Positions 6,665 to 9,131 of a stretch of 9,131 nt of DNA are shown in pieces; position 1 is the first letter of the stretch; each line of letters begins with the position of its first letter. This DNA is from Candidatus Eiseniibacteriota bacterium. Its GTDB lineage: Bacteria; Eisenbacteria; RBG-16-71-46; CAIMUX01. A program made the translations under genes and the position numbers. Under the pieces are notes generated by a model. That model ran no database searches. It was not told the origin of the DNA and worked only from the letters and a program-made list of their open reading frames with translations. Location: contig JAGQHR010000082.1 in assembly GCA_020431745.1 (NCBI GenBank), positions 1-9,131 of the forward strand, given 5' to 3'.

Positions 6665-6690
6665 GCGAAGCCACCGTGGAGAGGCTTCGT
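6665..6690 (+). other. Hairpin between ccmB and ccmC
   Basis: CGAAGCC (6666-6672) pairs perfectly with GGCTTCG (6683-6689), with a further G-U pair outside it and a ten-base loop, directly after the ccmB stop in a 55-base gap. No T-run follows, so it is not a standard terminator. It coincides with one of the few breaks in an otherwise overlapping operon and may affect RNA stability or processing. Confidence 0.4.
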
Positions 6691-6718
6691 CGCCAACCAT
6701 GAGGGAGGGAGTCCGACG

Positions 6719-7423
6719 ATGAGCGCGCGCACCAAGACGGCGTTTCCGTTCCTGCGAGCCCTCGACCTGCTGGTCATTCCGATGATCCTGGTCGGACTCT
6801 ATTTCGCCTACCTCTACGCCCCGCGCGAAACGACGATGGGCGACGTGCAGCGAATCTTCTATTTCCACGTCGGTTTCGCGCTCAACTGCTTCCTTGCCTT
6901 CACGGTGGTCTTCGTCTCCTCGATCGGGTTCCTCTGGAAGGGGGGCCGCGCTTGGGACGACACCGCGCTCGCCGCCGTCGAGGTCGGTTTCCTCTACTGC
7001 ACCCTGGTGTTGCTGACCGGGCCGGTGTGGGCCCGTTCGGCCTGGGGTGTTTGGTGGACCTGGGACGCCCGGTTGACGAGCACGCTCCTGCTCTGGCTCA
7101 TCTTCGCGTCCTATCTGTTCCTGCGGACGTACATGGCCGAGGACCCGCGGATGCGCCGGTATGCCGCGGCCCTGGGGATCCTGGGCGCGCTCAACGTGCC
7201 GATCGTCTACTACTCGGTGAAGTGGTTCAACACGCAGCACCCGACCACGTTCATCACGCAGCGCGGCAAGCTCGATCCGCAGATGGCGGTTTCGTTGCGA
7301 TTCTGCATGCTGGCGGTTCTCGCGTTGGCCGTCGCGCTCTTCCTCAAGCGGCGGGCGATCGGGCGACTCGAGGAAGAACGCGACCGTCTGATGGCGGCCT
7401 ACGAGGAAGGAGAGATCCGATGA
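6719..7423 (+). CDS. ccmC: Heme-handling protein CcmC
   Basis: Protein of 234 residues with six predicted membrane helices and the HHP-family WWD motif, WGVWWTWDARLTSTLLLWL (109-127). The two axial heme ligand histidines are in place: His50 (FYFHVG) and His174 (NTQHPTT, in the loop before the last helix). CcmC binds heme at the periplasmic face and attaches it to CcmE. The typical PIVYYSVKWFNTQHP block (161-175) is intact. The C-terminal 25 residues form a charged helix (LKRRAIGRLEEERDRL), more extended than I expect for the family. The start ATG follows a double GGGAGGGAG site (6703-6711). It ends in an ATGA overlap with ccmD. Confidence 0.96.
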   Translation: MSARTKTAFPFLRALDLLVIPMILVGLYFAYLYAPRETTMGDVQRIFYFHVGFALNCFLAFTVVFVSSIGFLWKGGRAWDDTALAAVEVGFLYCTLVLLTGPVWARSAWGVWWTWDARLTSTLLLWLIFASYLFLRTYMAEDPRMRRYAAALGILGALNVPIVYYSVKWFNTQHPTTFITQRGKLDPQMAVSLRFCMLAVLALAVALFLKRRAIGRLEEERDRLMAAYEEGEIR

Positions 7424-7569
7424 GCCCGATGCATTATCTTCTGCTCGGCTACGGCTTGATCTGGTTGGGGCTGGGGGTCTATCTCTTCCAGCTCAACCGA
7501 CGGTTGGATCGGGTGCACCGCGACATCGCCGAGCTGCGCGAACGACTGGAGCGGACGCGTCGTGTGTGA
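7420..7569 (+). CDS. ccmD: Small membrane protein CcmD
   Basis: Protein of 49 residues: one membrane helix (about 6-24, YLLLGYGLIWLGLGVYLF) followed by a charged helix (25-49, QLNRRLDRVHRDIAELRERL). This is the size and shape of CcmD, which stabilises the CcmC-CcmE-heme adduct and helps its release by CcmAB. CcmD is poorly conserved, so location directly after ccmC with an ATGA overlap (7420-7423) carries much of the call. AAGGAG at 7407-7412 gives a seven-base spacing to the ATG. A second ATG at 7432 would remove three residues only. It is the last gene of the plus-strand ccm run. Confidence 0.85.
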   Translation: MSPMHYLLLGYGLIWLGLGVYLFQLNRRLDRVHRDIAELRERLERTRRV

Positions 7570-7575
7570 GGCCGG

Positions 7576-7613
7576 CGGCGCTCTATCGGGCGCGGTCCGT
7601 CCGGTCAGCGCCG
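7576..7613. terminator. Possible stem-loop between convergent genes
   Basis: CGGCGCT (7576-7582) is complementary to AGCGCCG (7607-7613), enclosing a 24-base loop, in the 35-base space between the convergent stops of ccmD and the minus-strand gene. The stem runs into the last codons of the latter. There is no T-run on either strand, so a bidirectional terminator is only a suggestion from position. Confidence 0.25.
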
Positions 7614-7931
7614 ACCGTCGCCCCAGAGCCGTTGCAGGAAGCGACGCAGCCGGCTCTGCGGACGGCGATTCTCGCGGCGGTCCAAGAGCAGGTTGAGATC
7701 ACGCAGCACGACGGAGGAGCGATGGCGATGCTCTTCGAGCCGGCGGACCTCGCGTTGCTCGAGCAGAACCAGCGGGTTCCCTTTGTGAATCGAGTTGTAG
7801 TGCTGGACGAGCCGGTTGAGGGAATGGTGGCTGAGCGCGATGCGGCCCGGTTCTCCCAGCTGGATGAACCAGGTCTCGGTCCGTTCGTCGTAGCCGAGTA
7901 TCTCTTGCCGTCTGGTGTCGCCTGAGTCCAT
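7605..7931 (-). CDS. Small basic protein of unknown function
   Basis: Protein of 108 residues that I do not recognise. The N-terminal half looks like a short beta-rich unit (EILGYDERTETWFIQLGE, 9-26) followed by a helix (SHHSLNRLVQHYNSIHKG, 34-51); the C-terminal half (54-108) is Arg- and Leu-rich and helical, ending LRRFLQRLWGDGRR. No signal peptide, membrane helix or cysteine is seen, so it is probably cytoplasmic; the positive charge would allow nucleic acid or membrane-surface binding. It is preferred over the overlapping plus-strand frame (7566-7925) because its amino acid make-up is balanced and its codons end mostly in G or C like the neighbours. The ATG at 7931 has no convincing ribosome binding site. 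It converges with ccmD and diverges from the hydrolase-like gene with 35 bases between starts. Confidence 0.65.
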   Translation of the reverse strand: MDSGDTRRQEILGYDERTETWFIQLGEPGRIALSHHSLNRLVQHYNSIHKGNPLVLLEQREVRRLEEHRHRSSVVLRDLNLLLDRRENRRPQSRLRRFLQRLWGDGRR

Positions 7932-7966
7932 GGGTCGGGTTCGTCCAAGAGTGTGCGAGGGGACCG

Positions 7967-8722
7967 ATGGCGCGAGGATATCAAAGCCGGAAACGGGGAG
8001 TCAACGTGAGGGCCGTAGGCTCGGCGTTTCTCGCGCTCATCATCTCCGTCCGGGGGGCGGTGGCCGCCGCCGAGACCGTGGACTACCGGACGTCGGACGG
8101 AGTCGAGATCGTGGCCGATCTCCTGGTTCCGCCGGAGTACCATCAGGCGATGGTCCTCTTCCATCGTGACGGCGACGATGCGAGCGAGCTCGCGGCGCTG
8201 CCGGCTGCTCTGGAGGCGGAAGGATTCGCGGTGCTGGTTCCGGATCGGCGGGGACACGGTCGTTCGGGTGCGCCGGAAAGACCGATCCGCCAGAGCGACA
8301 ACGCCGCGTGGTTGCGCGACGGTCCGGCGGCCGTGGCGTTCCTGCACGAACGTTTCGGCGCCGACGTGACGGTAGGATTCGTCGGACTCGGCAGTGGTGC
8401 CGAGCTGGCCGCGCGGACGGCGGCGAACACCGCGGGCACCGGGGCGCTGGTCCTTTTCGATCCGGATGAGGCGCTGACCGGACTGGCCTCGCTGCAGCCC
8501 GGTACGGGGACGAGCCGGCCGTGCCTGATTCTCGCGGGAAGGGAGGATGCCCGGACGCGGGAGGCCGCGCGTGCCCTGTTTCTGCTGCGCCCGCGGCACG
8601 CGCAGCTCTGGCTCCTGGACGGGAACGCGCGCATCGGGGATGTTCTCCTGGGACGTGCGGACTTTGCGGGCGATCTCGCTTCCTGGATAGCGCGCGGTGG
8701 GGTCGAACAGGGAGACCGGTGA
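7967..8722 (+). CDS. Exported alpha/beta-hydrolase-fold protein, catalytic residues apparently lost
   Basis: Protein of 251 residues. After a basic N-terminus and hydrophobic signal segment (about 16-35, cleavage near AVAAAE), the alpha/beta-hydrolase order is recognisable: GVEIVADLLVPPE (45-57), MVLFHRDGDD (62-71, oxyanion region), FAVLVPDRRGHGRSG (87-101), nucleophile elbow VGLGSGAEL (139-147), LVLFDPD (161-167), CLILAGREDART (186-197) and LLDGNARIGDVLL (216-228). The elbow should read GXSXG but reads GLGSG, placing Gly142 where Ser is expected; the His of the usual 'PG-x-GH' is replaced by Arg222. Asp194 is in the acid position. It may therefore be a binding protein or pseudoenzyme. The ATG at 7967 has GAGGGGA close upstream; a GTG at 8006 with GGGGAG (7995-8000) is a good alternative that removes 13 residues and still leaves a signal peptide. 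Confidence 0.75.
   Translation: MARGYQSRKRGVNVRAVGSAFLALIISVRGAVAAAETVDYRTSDGVEIVADLLVPPEYHQAMVLFHRDGDDASELAALPAALEAEGFAVLVPDRRGHGRSGAPERPIRQSDNAAWLRDGPAAVAFLHERFGADVTVGFVGLGSGAELAARTAANTAGTGALVLFDPDEALTGLASLQPGTGTSRPCLILAGREDARTREAARALFLLRPRHAQLWLLDGNARIGDVLLGRADFAGDLASWIARGGVEQGDR
7995..8000 (+). promoter_or_regulatory. Alternative ribosome binding site for the hydrolase-like gene
   Basis: GGGGAG sits five bases before the GTG at 8006, a better spacing than that of the site before the ATG at 7967. It supports a shorter product beginning directly with a compact signal peptide (MRAVGSAFLALIISV). Confidence 0.4.
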
Positions 8723-8723
8723 G

Positions 8724-8729
8724 AGGGAG
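8724..8729 (+). promoter_or_regulatory. Ribosome binding site for the 3'-terminal TPR-like gene
   Basis: AGGGAG directly follows the hydrolase-like stop. It lies nine bases before the GTG at 8739, six before a TTG at 8736 and fifteen before the ATG at 8745, so it favours 8736 or 8739 as start. Confidence 0.45.
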
Positions 8730-8738
8730 TTCGGTTTG

Positions 8739-9131
8739 GTGGTGATGCGGGGCGCGGAAGGATTCCGGGGTCTCGAACCGGATGACCGGAGCCGACGGCT
8801 CGTCACGTCGCGAGCGTTCGTCCGGCACACCCTGCTGGTTGCCCTCGTGTTCCAAACCATCCTCGTGCACGCGGCATTCGCGGACGATCCACGAGCGCGG
8901 GCTCATGCCATCGCGAACCTCCAGGCCGGGCGCTATGCCGATGCGCTCGCGACCTGCGACAGCCTGCTCGCCCTGGACCTGTCCGATCTCACCGCGGCCT
9001 ATGTCGGCGCACGCGCCCAGGAGCTTCTGGGCCGAGCGACGCGGGCTCGCGTGCGCTATCTCGCGATCGAGGGTGTGGCTCCCGATCGGCGCGTGGGAGA
9101 GCTGGCCCGCATCCGTCGGCACGATCTGGAA
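8739..9131 (+). CDS. Exported TPR-like protein (3' truncated)
   Basis: The frame stays open to the window edge, giving 131 residues of an unfinished gene. A basic N-terminus (about 1-30) leads to a hydrophobic stretch HTLLVALVFQTILVHAAFA (30-48), a likely signal peptide, with mature start near ADDPRARA. Then come helical pairs, AHAIANLQAGRYADALATCD (about 55-74) and TAAYVGARAQELLGRATRAR, with the Leu, Gly, Tyr, Ala spacing of a tetratricopeptide repeat (LQAGRYADAL, then an ALDL turn). A periplasmic TPR protein is the best description; function is unknown. It starts 16 bases after the hydrolase-like gene on the same strand, so the two may form a short operon. The start is uncertain between TTG 8736, GTG 8739 and ATG 8745. 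A detached CcmI-type TPR domain is possible but unsupported. Confidence 0.65.
   Translation, partial: MVMRGAEGFRGLEPDDRSRRLVTSRAFVRHTLLVALVFQTILVHAAFADDPRARAHAIANLQAGRYADALATCDSLLALDLSDLTAAYVGARAQELLGRATRARVRYLAIEGVAPDRRVGELARIRRHDLE

Noticed and set aside
7602..7617. Five-base hairpin CGGTC/GACCG after ccmD as a terminator
   Set aside because: It is short, lies in the last codons of the minus-strand gene, has no T-run, and competes with the longer pairing at 7576-7613.
7566..7925. Plus-strand open frame of 119 codons after ccmD
   Set aside because: It conflicts with the minus-strand gene at 7605-7931, which has more natural composition and codon use. The start region lacks a ribosome binding site.
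7932..7966. Divergent promoter between the small minus-strand gene and the hydrolase-like gene
   Set aside because: The 35-base space has no recognisable -35/-10 pair or AT-rich element, so any promoter would have to be asserted from position only.
7583..8860. Minus-strand open frame of 425 codons opposite the hydrolase-like gene
   Set aside because: Its product is Arg/Pro/Ser-rich without domain motifs, and it overlaps both the better small minus-strand gene and a plus-strand gene with a signal peptide and a recognisable fold.
1..9131. CRISPR arrays, tRNA or rRNA genes, insertion sequences, phage or plasmid features
   Set aside because: No repeated spacer-like units, no clover-leaf candidates, no transposase motifs and no terminal inverted repeats were seen. 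Composition is even across the window, with no sign of recent transfer.

Overview
High-GC bacterial DNA in which almost every base is coding. Its core is one plus-strand operon for c-type cytochrome maturation (System I, Ccm) from about 1143 to 7569. The diderm-type Ccm machinery, the codon use and the gene order ccmE-F-H-I-x-A-B-C-D (not the proteobacterial A-to-H order) suggest a Gram-negative lineage outside the classical Alpha- and Gammaproteobacteria, such as Gemmatimonadota, Eisenbacteria-like phyla or a deltaproteobacterial group. The sequence alone cannot settle which; this is inference.

Layout. 3-281 is the 3' end of an upstream gene, probably dnaE (DNA polymerase III alpha, C-terminal tail). 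283-1146 encodes a PHP-family phosphoesterase of the YciV/TrpH/RNase AM type. It overlaps ccmE (1143-1595) by ATGA. After an 80-base gap with a GC hairpin come ccmF (1676-3631), ccmH (3674-4171), a short CcmI-like protein (4175-4519), an unusual exported carboxypeptidase-regulatory-like protein with a CcmI-type tail (4512-5270), ccmA (5267-5986) and ccmB (5983-6663). A second short gap with a hairpin precedes ccmC (6719-7423) and ccmD (7420-7569). A small unknown gene (7605-7931, minus strand) converges on ccmD. Divergent from it is an exported alpha/beta-hydrolase-fold protein that appears to lack its catalytic serine and histidine (7967-8722). The window ends inside an exported TPR-like protein (from about 8739).

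How the genes work together. CcmC, with CcmD, loads heme onto CcmE at the outer face of the inner membrane. The CcmA/CcmB ATPase releases holo-CcmE. CcmF, with CcmH and CcmI, transfers heme to reduced apocytochrome CXXCH motifs. Two features depart from the textbook system. CcmE carries Cys in place of the heme-binding His (CPSKY), as in the System I* of sulfate reducers and archaea, yet a CcmH with a CXXC motif is still present. No CcmG thioredoxin is encoded here. The CcmI role appears split between a 114-residue membrane/coiled-coil protein and a second neighbour that repeats the same short helical motif behind a beta-sandwich and a Gly/Met/His linker. This pair is the best candidate for an undescribed accessory component.
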